Positions 1-4,937 of a stretch of 5,317 nt of DNA are shown here, piece after piece. Position 1 is the stretch's first letter, and the number at the start of each line of letters is the position of its first letter. Origin of the DNA: Spirochaetales bacterium (GTDB lineage Bacteria; Spirochaetota; Spirochaetia; DSM-27196; SLAA01); the NCBI GenBank assembly GCA_007126415.1, contig SLBH01000081.1, forward strand, positions 1 through 5,317, in the 5' to 3' direction. The notes beneath the pieces were generated by a model that did not search any database, was not told the origin of the DNA, and was given only the letters and a program-made list of their open reading frames with translations. Position numbers and translations under genes: made by a program.

Positions 1-11
1 CTGACGCGTTA

Positions 12-41
12 TTGACAAAGGACAACCCTTCGCAGTAGCCT
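12..41 (+). promoter_or_regulatory. Probable promoter of tRNA-Leu
   Basis: A perfect sigma-70 type -35 hexamer TTGACA lies at 12-17. With an 18-base spacer the -10 would be TAGCCT (36-41), which matches TATAAT at only 3 of 6 positions. Transcription would begin around 47-49, a few bases before the mature tRNA at 55, a normal distance for a stable-RNA gene. The -35 is seen directly; the -10 choice and start point are inferred. Confidence 0.5.
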
Positions 42-54
42 GAGCTCATCCGCC

Positions 55-138
55 GCCCGGGTGGTGAAATTGGTAGACACGCTAGGTTCAGGGTCTAGTG
101 GGCGTAAGCCTGTGCGAGTTCGAGTCTCGCCCCGGGCA
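55..138 (+). tRNA. tRNA-Leu, anticodon CAG
   Basis: This 84-nucleotide class II tRNA folds cleanly. The acceptor stem is GCCCGGG (55-61) with CCCGGGC (131-137), and A138 is the discriminator, as in leucine tRNAs. The anticodon stem is CTAGG (82-86) with TCTAG (94-98) and ends in a G-U pair. The loop is TTCAGGG, with anticodon CAG at 89-91, which reads CUG codons. A long variable arm (GGGC/GCCT around a GTAA loop) and a T arm (GCGAG, loop TTCGAGT, CTCGC) complete it. The 3' CCA is not encoded (the next bases are GTA), so it must be added by CCA nucleotidyltransferase. The D loop carries the usual AAATTGGTAGA. The bases that follow suggest this tRNA has been used as an integration site. Confidence 0.97.
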
Positions 139-167
139 GTATAAATAGTTTCCCAGTAGTTATTTAG

Positions 168-195
168 AGGCTTCCTATTACAGGGAGCCTTTTTT
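168..195 (+). terminator. Rho-independent terminator of tRNA-Leu
   Basis: An 8-bp stem AGGCTTCC (168-175) pairs with GGGAGCCT (183-190), with one G-U pair, around the 7-base loop TATTACA. It is followed directly by a T-run (190-195). It sits 30 bases after the tRNA 3' end and is the natural end of that transcript. Confidence 0.85.
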
Positions 196-214
196 GTGCG
201 CAAACTGTCCCGAA

Positions 215-235
215 TTTGTACCCAGTTTGTACCCA
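215..235 (+). repeat. Tandem direct repeat beside the tRNA, possible integrase arm site or att scar
   Basis: TTTGTACCCA occurs at 215-224 and again at 226-235, an 11-base period with G and A as the eleventh bases. It starts 20 bases past the tRNA-Leu terminator. Short direct repeats next to a tRNA are typical of arm-type binding sites of tyrosine recombinases, whose gene usually lies against the att site. On the minus strand the repeat reads LGTNWVQ, which resembles the end of some integrase genes, but no integrase body is present. The repeat is seen; the att interpretation is inferred. Confidence 0.45.
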
Positions 236-241
236 ATTAAA

Positions 242-257
242 GAGCGAATATTCGCTC
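242..257. promoter_or_regulatory. Perfect 16-base palindrome, possible operator
   Basis: GAGCGAATATTCGCTC is identical to its reverse complement over all 16 bases, with no spacer. Its size suits a dimeric DNA-binding regulator or a recombinase site. It lies 7 bases beyond the tandem repeat and about 100 bases from the BRO-N fragment, so it may be a leftover operator of the same element. No regulator gene is visible nearby, and a chance origin cannot be excluded. Confidence 0.3.
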
Positions 258-355
258 ACTTTCGCGTTGGGAATACAATGCAAAGTGGCCGATGCAGCTG
301 AGAATCAGCGTGATGGCGATGTACCCGGGCGAAGTTGGAATACAGTATTGCGCTC

Positions 356-502
356 TCATCTCTCACCGAGTAGACCAATATTGTTCCTCGCATCACCTAT
401 GCCCAGTACGTCGCACACGTCTTTCGCGGCCCACCACGGATCACCATCGATGACTGCGGTGCGTACTCCGTTGTCGGTTATCGAGTCGCAGCAGTGAACC
501 AT
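356..502 (-). pseudogene. Truncated BRO-N (phage antirepressor-type) domain fragment
   Basis: The minus strand reads a 48-residue peptide from ATG (500-502) to TGA (356-358). Its core, VRTAVIDGDPWWAAKDVC, followed by DVLGIGDARNNIGLL, matches the start of the BRO-N domain. That domain typically shows VR-x(3)-IDGEPWFVAKDVCDVLG, then a polar stretch with Asn/Arg. BRO-N occurs in phage antirepressors and baculovirus BRO proteins and binds DNA. The domain is normally about 100 residues; here it stops after about 40, and neither of the other two minus frames downstream continues it convincingly. There is no good ribosome binding site. The reading frame is open upstream only to a TGA about 27 bases before the ATG. 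I read it as phage-gene debris, not a working protein. The gene points towards the tRNA, as expected within an element integrated there. Confidence 0.6.
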
Positions 503-790
503 CCGGTTATAGTCTTGCCCTCGGCACACTCAGACTCGCGGTTCGTTCAACCTCTCTCGGATTTTTTCACTCGCTGACCAATCAGGTATTGAATTACAAT
601 TGTGAACGTGCTATTCATGACTGTCGTGGTCAGCTACAAGCTTGTCGCCGGCCACCGGCTCTTTCAAAGAACCCTGCTCGGCTACGTCTGAAGTCTCATC
701 AGACGCGTCCCCGCTTGTCACTGCTGCATTCTATTTCTACCCGTAACGGTTTGCGAGGATTGAGGCTTGGTCGGCAAACAAACACACGAA

Positions 791-795
791 AGGAG
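791..795 (+). promoter_or_regulatory. Ribosome binding site of the lipoprotein gene
   Basis: AGGAG at 791-795 lies 6 bases before the ATG at 802, near-ideal spacing, and fixes this start. The next in-frame methionine is residue 89, far past the lipobox, so 802 is the only start that keeps the signal peptide. Confidence 0.85.
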
Positions 796-801
796 TGAAG
801 T

Positions 802-1548
802 ATGGGAAATCGATCTGAGGTCAATTCATGGAAGCTCGTCATCGGAGTTGTGGTAGTATCTCTACTGTTGGTACTCGCCGGTTGTGATAATCCGACCTCG
901 AGTGACACTTCGTCTGATGATGTCGGCGAATTAGTTGATTATGAGGGAATTTCGGAAGACATCCAAGAGTTCGTTTCGCAAGAGAGCCTTACGGTGATCG
1001 AAAACGAACTCGAAGCCACCGTGCATCGGGGCGATGATCCGCCGACGTTCAACAGCGAGTATAAGATGTCTCCGGTGATATTCGAAACCGGTAACGTCCC
1101 GGACGAATTCTATTTCCCGGGCCAGCAGATTGCAGACCTCTACATCCGATTCTCAGATCAAGATACGGAGAACAACTCATTAAGCGTTGACTTCGTTGAG
1201 AAGAACTGGCTCACCGATGAGGTTATTTCGGTTAGCGAAGGTATCGGGTCATATATTGTCGGCCGTGATAACTCATTCTCCGTTTTCAGTGTCGTCGAGC
1301 AAAACTATGAGGGAGACACGGTTGAAGGGCTTTACGTGTTTTCTGGAACGCTTGACGAAGATGGCATTGCCGATTTTCAGTACACCAACTTCATGCTCGA
1401 CAATCGCGGCAGCGATAAGGTCATCCCTAACGATACCGGCCGATTATTCTATGACGGAAACGAGTTTACCGAGGCACACGCGTATCCTGAGGACGCGGAG
1501 GTAGAGAGTAGCGCTTCAAGTCTTATGAACGGGCTGTCTATTGATTGA
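802..1548 (+). CDS. Highly acidic lipoprotein of unknown function
   Basis: This 248-residue protein begins with a type II signal peptide: a weakly basic n-region with K11, a hydrophobic stretch (12-25) and lipobox LAGC, with the lipidated cysteine at 28. It should be anchored to a membrane and face outward. Asp at +2 is the inner-membrane retention signal in enterobacteria, but that rule may not hold here. A Ser/Asp-rich linker (about 29-42) precedes a domain rich in Phe, Tyr, Val and Ser with a beta-strand look. The mature part has about 49 Asp/Glu against 8 Lys/Arg and only the lipidated Cys. I recognise no named family. A stretch at 75-91 (HRGDDPPTFNSEYKMSP) resembles uncharacterised lipoproteins I vaguely recall, but I cannot name one. 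GC is about 42-50% in sampled lines, well below the genes to the right. It stands alone, with its own ribosome binding site and a strong hairpin after the stop, beside phage debris, so it may have arrived by transfer. Confidence 0.88.
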   Translation: MGNRSEVNSWKLVIGVVVVSLLLVLAGCDNPTSSDTSSDDVGELVDYEGISEDIQEFVSQESLTVIENELEATVHRGDDPPTFNSEYKMSPVIFETGNVPDEFYFPGQQIADLYIRFSDQDTENNSLSVDFVEKNWLTDEVISVSEGIGSYIVGRDNSFSVFSVVEQNYEGDTVEGLYVFSGTLDEDGIADFQYTNFMLDNRGSDKVIPNDTGRLFYDGNEFTEAHAYPEDAEVESSASSLMNGLSID

Positions 1549-1559
1549 GTATTCTTCGC

Positions 1560-1596
1560 GGCCAACTGCTTCAAGCTGAACGTGAAGCGGTTGGCC
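1560..1596 (+). terminator. Long hairpin after the lipoprotein gene, probable terminator
   Basis: GGCCAACTGCTTCA (1560-1573) pairs with TGAAGCGGTTGGCC (1583-1596). This gives a 14-bp stem with a single G-U pair and a 9-base loop, starting 11 bases after the stop codon. The following bases (CTACTTCTATCGTT) are pyrimidine-rich but lack a proper T-run, so termination may be partial or the hairpin may protect the mRNA 3' end. The stem is seen; the role is inferred. Confidence 0.65.
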
Positions 1597-1620
1597 CTAC
1601 TTCTATCGTTCAGTCAACGT

Positions 1621-1665
1621 AATCCAATGACCCGTACCAATGCGCCCGAGAGGTGTCGTTGGATT
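1621..1665. repeat. Second inverted repeat downstream of the lipoprotein gene
   Basis: AATCCAATGAC (1621-1631) pairs with GTCGTTGGATT (1655-1665) over 11 positions, one of them G-U, around a 23-base loop. It lies 24 bases after the terminator-like hairpin. It could be a second transcript-end structure, a regulator site or an old mobile-element end; nothing decides between these. Confidence 0.35.
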
Positions 1666-1842
1666 CTTTGGTCAAGCCCATCTACAGCTGCATGAATATA
1701 CCGATCGCAGCACTTGCCCAATTTCAGCCAATCCGATTCCGCCTCGACTCCCAGTTGGGGCTCCGGCAAAACCTACCATACGTTTTCGGCCGAGAGGTCT
1801 TTTTTCCACGGAAAGTTTCGCCGCGGAGGAACAGCATAGGGA

Positions 1843-1859
1843 TATAATGATCACAGGAG
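1843..1859 (+). promoter_or_regulatory. TATAAT -10-like element and ribosome binding site before the oxidoreductase
   Basis: A perfect -10 hexamer TATAAT lies at 1843-1848, but no acceptable -35 is found 16-18 bases upstream (the region is GC-rich, GCCGCG). The ribosome binding site AGGAG is at 1855-1859, 10 bases before the ATG at 1870, slightly long spacing. If the -10 is real, transcription would start at about 1855, at or inside the ribosome binding site. Either the leader is extremely short or the true promoter lies further up. The Shine-Dalgarno call is firmer than the promoter call. Confidence 0.45.
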
Positions 1860-1869
1860 AGCACCGGCA

Positions 1870-3372
1870 ATGAAAGACAACATCCGAAGCATCGTAATAA
1901 TCGGCGGCGGGATCGGCGGACTCAGCGCGGGTATCTACGCGCAGCGGCAGGGATTCGAAAGCACCATCCTCGAGAAAAACACCGCGCCCGGCGGGCAATG
2001 CACCGGGTGGGACCGCAACGGCTACCATATCGACGGTTGCATCCACTGGCTCACCGGCACCAAAGACGGCGGCCCGCTGAACGCTCTCTGGCGCGAGGTG
2101 GGCGCACTCGACGGGGTAGAGATCGTGCATCCCGAAAGCTTTCTCTGTTTCGAACAGGACGGCCTGCGCGCCTGCATCTATCGCGATCTCGAGCGGCTGG
2201 AACGCAGTTGGATAGAGCTCTCGCCCGAGGACGCCGATGTGGTGCGCGAGTTCTGCGCGGACGTGAAGCTACTGCAGGGCTTCTCGTTTCCGGTAGACAA
2301 GCCCACCGACTTGATGGGGCCGGTCGAACGGCTCCGCACCATGCTCTCGATGAAGGACGCCGGGAAGATCCTGAAAAAGTACGGCAAGATGACGTTGCAG
2401 GAGTTCGCAGGGCGCTTTCGCTGCCCGGCGCTCCGAGAGGGCTTCGGATCGATGGCCCCGGAGTGGTACAACGCCGCGATGATCTTTTTCGCGATCGCTG
2501 CGTTCACCGCGAACGAAGCCTCGATCCCGGCCGGCGGCTCGAGAGCGCTGTCGATGAGAATGGCCGATACCTACCGGCGGCTCGGCGGCCGCATCGAGAC
2601 CTCGAGCGAGGCTCGCACACTCGAGATAGCGGGCCGGCGGGTGCGAAGCGTTGTCTGTTCGGACGGACGCCGGTTTCCGGCCGAGTACGTGATCGCGGCC
2701 TGCGATGCGGCGTTTGTGTATCGCACACTGCTTGACAACCGCTACCCGGATCCCGCGTTCGAGAAGCGTTTCGCCGATCCGATCGCCTACCCTCTGGCCT
2801 CGGAGGTACTGGTTGCGGTGGGGTTTGCCGGCAGGACAACGGAGTTGGCGGAGCCCATGCCGTGGAGCATGAGCTTTCCGGTGGAGCCGTTCACGATACA
2901 CGGCCGGCCGATTCGGCGGCTGACGGTGAAACAGTTCAGCCACGAGCCCGGATTCGCGCCGCACGGCAAGACGCTTCTGATCTGCGATATAAACCAGTAC
3001 CAACACGACTACGACGCCTGGAGCCGCCTGAGCCGCGAAGAGTACTGGCTTCAGAAACGACGTCTCGGTGACGCGGTGACGCGCGCGCTCGAAGCAAGAT
3101 TCCCGGAGATGCGGGAGCGCCTCGAGATCCTCGATGTGGCGACCCCCAAAACCTACGAGCGCTACTGCAATGCCTACCGGGGCGCCTTCATGGCGTTCTT
3201 CCCAACCGTGAAAGGCAAGATGATGGCGCACACCGGGCGGATCAAAGGGCTCGACAACATGGTGCTTAGCGGGCAGTGGCTGCAGCCGCCGGGCGGGCTG
3301 CCCGCGGCCCTGCTGACCGGCCGGGACGCGATCATGCGCCTCTGCCGCAAGACCGGCCGAGCGTTCGTTTGA
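1870..3372 (+). CDS. CrtI/RetSat-like FAD-dependent oxidoreductase
   Basis: This 500-residue flavoprotein belongs to the phytoene desaturase / all-trans-retinol 13,14-reductase type of NAD(P)/FAD-dependent oxidoreductases, whose members desaturate or saturate carotenoid-like or lipid polyenes. The N-terminal Rossmann motif GGGIGGLSAG (12-21) has the GxGxxG glycines at 12, 14 and 17, and E35 sits where the FAD ribose is bound. The typical block PGGQCTGW (40-47) and GYHIDGCIHWLTG (51-63) follows. The C-terminal FAD signature is GLDNMVLSGQWLQPPGGLP (460-478), then an alanine-rich helix with GR. Length is normal for the family. The start at 1870 is set by the nearby AGGAG and by the Rossmann strand beginning at residue 7. 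No carotenoid synthesis partner (phytoene synthase, cyclase) is in the window, so the substrate cannot be told. The HW in the GIHWL-like block looks closer to RetSat-type paralogues than to classical CrtI. GC reaches about 67% in sampled lines. Confidence 0.92.
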   Translation: MKDNIRSIVIIGGGIGGLSAGIYAQRQGFESTILEKNTAPGGQCTGWDRNGYHIDGCIHWLTGTKDGGPLNALWREVGALDGVEIVHPESFLCFEQDGLRACIYRDLERLERSWIELSPEDADVVREFCADVKLLQGFSFPVDKPTDLMGPVERLRTMLSMKDAGKILKKYGKMTLQEFAGRFRCPALREGFGSMAPEWYNAAMIFFAIAAFTANEASIPAGGSRALSMRMADTYRRLGGRIETSSEARTLEIAGRRVRSVVCSDGRRFPAEYVIAACDAAFVYRTLLDNRYPDPAFEKRFADPIAYPLASEVLVAVGFAGRTTELAEPMPWSMSFPVEPFTIHGRPIRRLTVKQFSHEPGFAPHGKTLLICDINQYQHDYDAWSRLSREEYWLQKRRLGDAVTRALEARFPEMRERLEILDVATPKTYERYCNAYRGAFMAFFPTVKGKMMAHTGRIKGLDNMVLSGQWLQPPGGLPAALLTGRDAIMRLCRKTGRAFV

Positions 3373-3394
3373 GCCGCCGCCCTGCTGCGCTGAA

Positions 3395-3408
3395 CGCCGG
3401 ACTCGGCG
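3395..3408 (+). other. Short GC-rich hairpin between oxidoreductase and transporter
   Basis: CGCCG (3395-3399) pairs with CGGCG (3404-3408) around the loop GACT. Alternatively CCGCCG (3374-3379) can pair with CGGCGG (3404-3409) over a longer loop. No T-run follows, so it is at best a weak attenuator. The two genes could still be read as one unit through it. Confidence 0.3.
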
Positions 3409-3433
3409 GAATTCGCCACGAGGCCCCGGCGGA

Positions 3434-3444
3434 TATGTTATGCT
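3434..3444 (+). promoter_or_regulatory. Possible -10 region overlapping the transporter start
   Basis: The AT-rich patch TATGTTATGCT stands out in GC-rich surroundings and contains two -10-like hexamers, TATGTT (3434-3439) and TATGCT (3439-3444). No good -35 is present; the best is TTCGCC at 3412-3417. If it acts as a -10, transcription would begin around 3450, making an mRNA that starts at or just before the ATG at 3452, that is, leaderless. Confidence 0.3.
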
Positions 3445-4411
3445 CCGGCGCATGAGTACCGAGCGACGTGAAGCAGTAACGGGCATAATCTTCGTTAATA
3501 TCGCGACGCTGTCGTGGGCCACGAACATCGCGTTGGGGCGCTACCTCCGTGATGATATCGGACCGCTGACGCTTACCGCGGCGCGCTACTTATTCGCGGC
3601 CGCGGCATTCTACCTGCTGCTGCGCCGCGCACCGGCGGCCGAACGCAGACCGGGGCCGGACCTCCTGCCGCTGCTCGCGATGGCCGCAACCGGCGTCGTA
3701 CTGTTCGCGCCGCTGTTGTATCTCGGCCTTCGTTACACCACCGCCGTAAACAGCACCATGATCAACGGCACCGGGCCGCTGCTTACTGCAGTCTTCGCGG
3801 CGTGGCTCATCAAGGAGCCCTACTCGCGCCGGCAGCTCGTAGGGGCGCTCGCGGCGCTCGGCGGCGTAATTATCCTGATTTCGGGAACCGCGCCGCACGG
3901 CCTGCAACAGTTTCGGCCGAACCCCGGCGATCTCATCGTGCTGACCGCCGCAGCGGTCTGGGGGCTGTACTCGGTTTCGAGCAGGCGCGCTACACGCAAC
4001 CGCACGCCGCTCTCGGCAACCGCGCTCTCGATCTACATGGGGCTACCCGTCTTGCTGGTAGCGGCCCTGATCGAACAGCACACCATACCGGTGGTGCCGT
4101 CGCTTCGGTTGTTGGTAATTGTCCCGTATCTCGGGCTCGTGCCGGCCGCGGTGGGATTCTCGCTCTGGAACGGCGGCGTGAAGAAACTCGGCGCCGGGGG
4201 CGCGATGGTGTTCTACAATATGCTGCCGGTATACGGAACGCTGCTCGGCACGCTCTTCCTCGGCGAGACGATCGGGCTGCCGCATCTCGCCGGGGGTGGG
4301 TTGATCATTGGCGGAGGTTTGCTGAGCGCCCTGCAGGCGTTCAGGTCGAACCGCCCCGTCGGCTCTTCCGCGAGCGGTGGGCATCACGGTCACGCGGCTG
4401 AGTCACAATAG
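3440..4411 (+). CDS. DMT superfamily transporter, EamA family
   Basis: This 323-residue inner-membrane protein has the two tandem EamA domains (about 13-148 and 163-300) and roughly ten hydrophobic helices of drug/metabolite exporters. Helix 1 covers about 13-33 (with SWATNIALGRYL) and helix 2 about 43-61. The conserved stretch LYLGLRYTTAVNSTMINGTGP and the WLIKEPYSRRQLVGALAALGG block close the first half. The second half opens with GDLIVLTAAAVWGLYS and ends in FLGETIGLPHLAGGGLIIGGGLL. Substrates in this family range from amino acids to metabolites, and none can be inferred here. The start is uncertain. ATG 3440 has only a weak GGA (3431-3433) ahead of it, while ATG 3452 (residue 5) has none but could be leaderless. 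A His-containing tail (GGHHGHAAESQ) ends the protein and is probably cytoplasmic. The gene follows the oxidoreductase by 67 bp on the same strand and ends 7 bp from a convergent gene. Confidence 0.92.
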   Translation: MLRRMSTERREAVTGIIFVNIATLSWATNIALGRYLRDDIGPLTLTAARYLFAAAAFYLLLRRAPAAERRPGPDLLPLLAMAATGVVLFAPLLYLGLRYTTAVNSTMINGTGPLLTAVFAAWLIKEPYSRRQLVGALAALGGVIILISGTAPHGLQQFRPNPGDLIVLTAAAVWGLYSVSSRRATRNRTPLSATALSIYMGLPVLLVAALIEQHTIPVVPSLRLLVIVPYLGLVPAAVGFSLWNGGVKKLGAGGAMVFYNMLPVYGTLLGTLFLGETIGLPHLAGGGLIIGGGLLSALQAFRSNRPVGSSASGGHHGHAAESQ

Positions 4412-4418
4412 TGGGAAG

Positions 4419-4808
4419 CTACCGGTCCATCTTCTGCACCGATTGCAGATCCATCTCCTGCTCCTGTTGCACGGTCTTGATCCCGTGTTCAACTTCCCAG
4501 TTGATGAGGAGCGATATGATAACGTGCAGAACGATGATCACGCCGACAATGGCGAGATCTTGGTAATCGCGCACGGTAATGAGCCGAAAGATCTCAGCGG
4601 CCAAATAGAACAGCAGCCCTAACGCAATAGCGCGGCCGAAACGCACCCGAAGCTCGGTTGAGGTTTGTCCGAACCGCAAACGGAAGAACTTGTAAGCGGT
4701 GATGATTCCGATGTAGAGAATAATGAGCGCGCCCAAGAGCTCAAAGAGAGCGACCAGCACTCCCGTAATCGTTACCACAACTTCGTGCATCGCGTCGGTA
4801 ATTGACAT
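4419..4808 (-). CDS. DUF1622-type small integral membrane protein
   Basis: This 129-residue protein has about three transmembrane helices: about 10-38 (ELLGALIILYIGIITAYKFF region), about 58-80 (GRAIALGLLFYLAAEIFRLI) and about 84-106 (DLAIVGVIIVLHVIISLLI). The pattern is that of the DUF1622 family: an E-LLG-x-LII helix, a basic loop with R(F/L)xxGRAxALGLEF-like sequence, AAEI(F/L)R, then DL-x(3)-I-x-ILR-x(2)-IS. No function is known. The tail from about 107 on is hydrophilic and Gln/Glu-rich, perhaps a short helix. The start is well supported by GGAGG (complement of 4815-4819), 6 bases upstream of the ATG. It converges on the EamA gene with 7 bp between stop codons and no clear terminator for either, so the two transcripts probably overlap at their 3' ends. 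It lies 129 bp downstream of the GGDEF gene on the same strand and may share its transcript. Confidence 0.85.
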   Translation of the reverse strand: MSITDAMHEVVVTITGVLVALFELLGALIILYIGIITAYKFFRLRFGQTSTELRVRFGRAIALGLLFYLAAEIFRLITVRDYQDLAIVGVIIVLHVIISLLINWEVEHGIKTVQQEQEMDLQSVQKMDR

Positions 4809-4937
4809 GGCCTTCCTCCCACCGGAAACTGCCGTTCCGCCGCCTGGGTGCTGCTGGTCGTACCGGCGTTTCTACCTTTTCGGCCGAGTCCAATGCGCAC
4901 TAAACCGTCGCGTAATGAGTTCGGTGGACCAAGTACT

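Larger units (their letters stand above)
196..801. other. Gene-poor stretch between tRNA-Leu and lipoprotein gene
   Basis: About 600 bases hold no intact gene I can support. The left part has the tandem repeat, the palindrome and the BRO-N fragment described separately. The right part (503-801) is the lipoprotein leader or decayed DNA. A small hairpin lies at 685-705, with stem CGTCTGA/TCAGACG and a 7-base loop. A weak promoter candidate is TTGAAT (589-594), 17 bases, TATTCA (612-617), matching consensus at 4 and 3 of 6 positions; it would imply a leader near 180 bases. A second -35-like TTGTCA (715-720) has no matching -10. Open frames in this stretch lack ribosome binding sites and recognisable protein patterns. 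Confidence 0.5.
1549..1869. other. Intergenic region between lipoprotein and oxidoreductase genes
   Basis: These 321 bases hold no gene I can support; open frames here lack ribosome binding sites and protein patterns. Besides the hairpin at 1560-1596, a second dyad pairs AATCCAATGAC (1621-1631) with GTCGTTGGATT (1655-1665). A short hairpin GGCC-GAGA-GGTC (1788-1799) has a GNRA-type loop and is followed by six T (1800-1805). That is terminator-like but with only a 4-bp stem. The right end carries the promoter-like element and ribosome binding site of the next gene. Confidence 0.5.

Noticed and set aside
9..236. Open frame of 75 codons on the minus strand across the tRNA
   Set aside because: It is antisense to tRNA-Leu. 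The peptide ETRTRTGLRPLDPEPS is a well-known false translation of a leucine tRNA complement.
216..497. Open frame of 93 codons on the plus strand
   Set aside because: No ribosome binding site and no protein pattern; its right half is antisense to the BRO-N-like reading, which explains the sequence better.
503..600. Minus-strand stretch reading PDWSASEKIRERLNEPRV upstream of the BRO-N fragment
   Set aside because: It looks protein-like but is short, has no start, ends in a stop in another frame and matches no family I know.
1783..1794. TTTTCGGCCGAG repeated at 4877-4888
   Set aside because: A single 12-base match in a 5.3-kb window is expected about once by chance, and the two contexts share nothing else.
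1640..1873. Open frames on the plus strand just before the oxidoreductase
   Set aside because: No ribosome binding site or domain pattern; one runs into the true start and ends there.
2269..3528. Long minus-strand open frame of 419 codons
   Set aside because: It is a shadow of the GC-rich oxidoreductase gene; its Arg/Ala/Gly-rich sequence has no domain signature, while the plus strand has clear FAD motifs.
3802..4401. Plus-strand open frame of 199 codons inside the transporter
   Set aside because: An Arg/Ala-rich out-of-frame shadow of the EamA gene.
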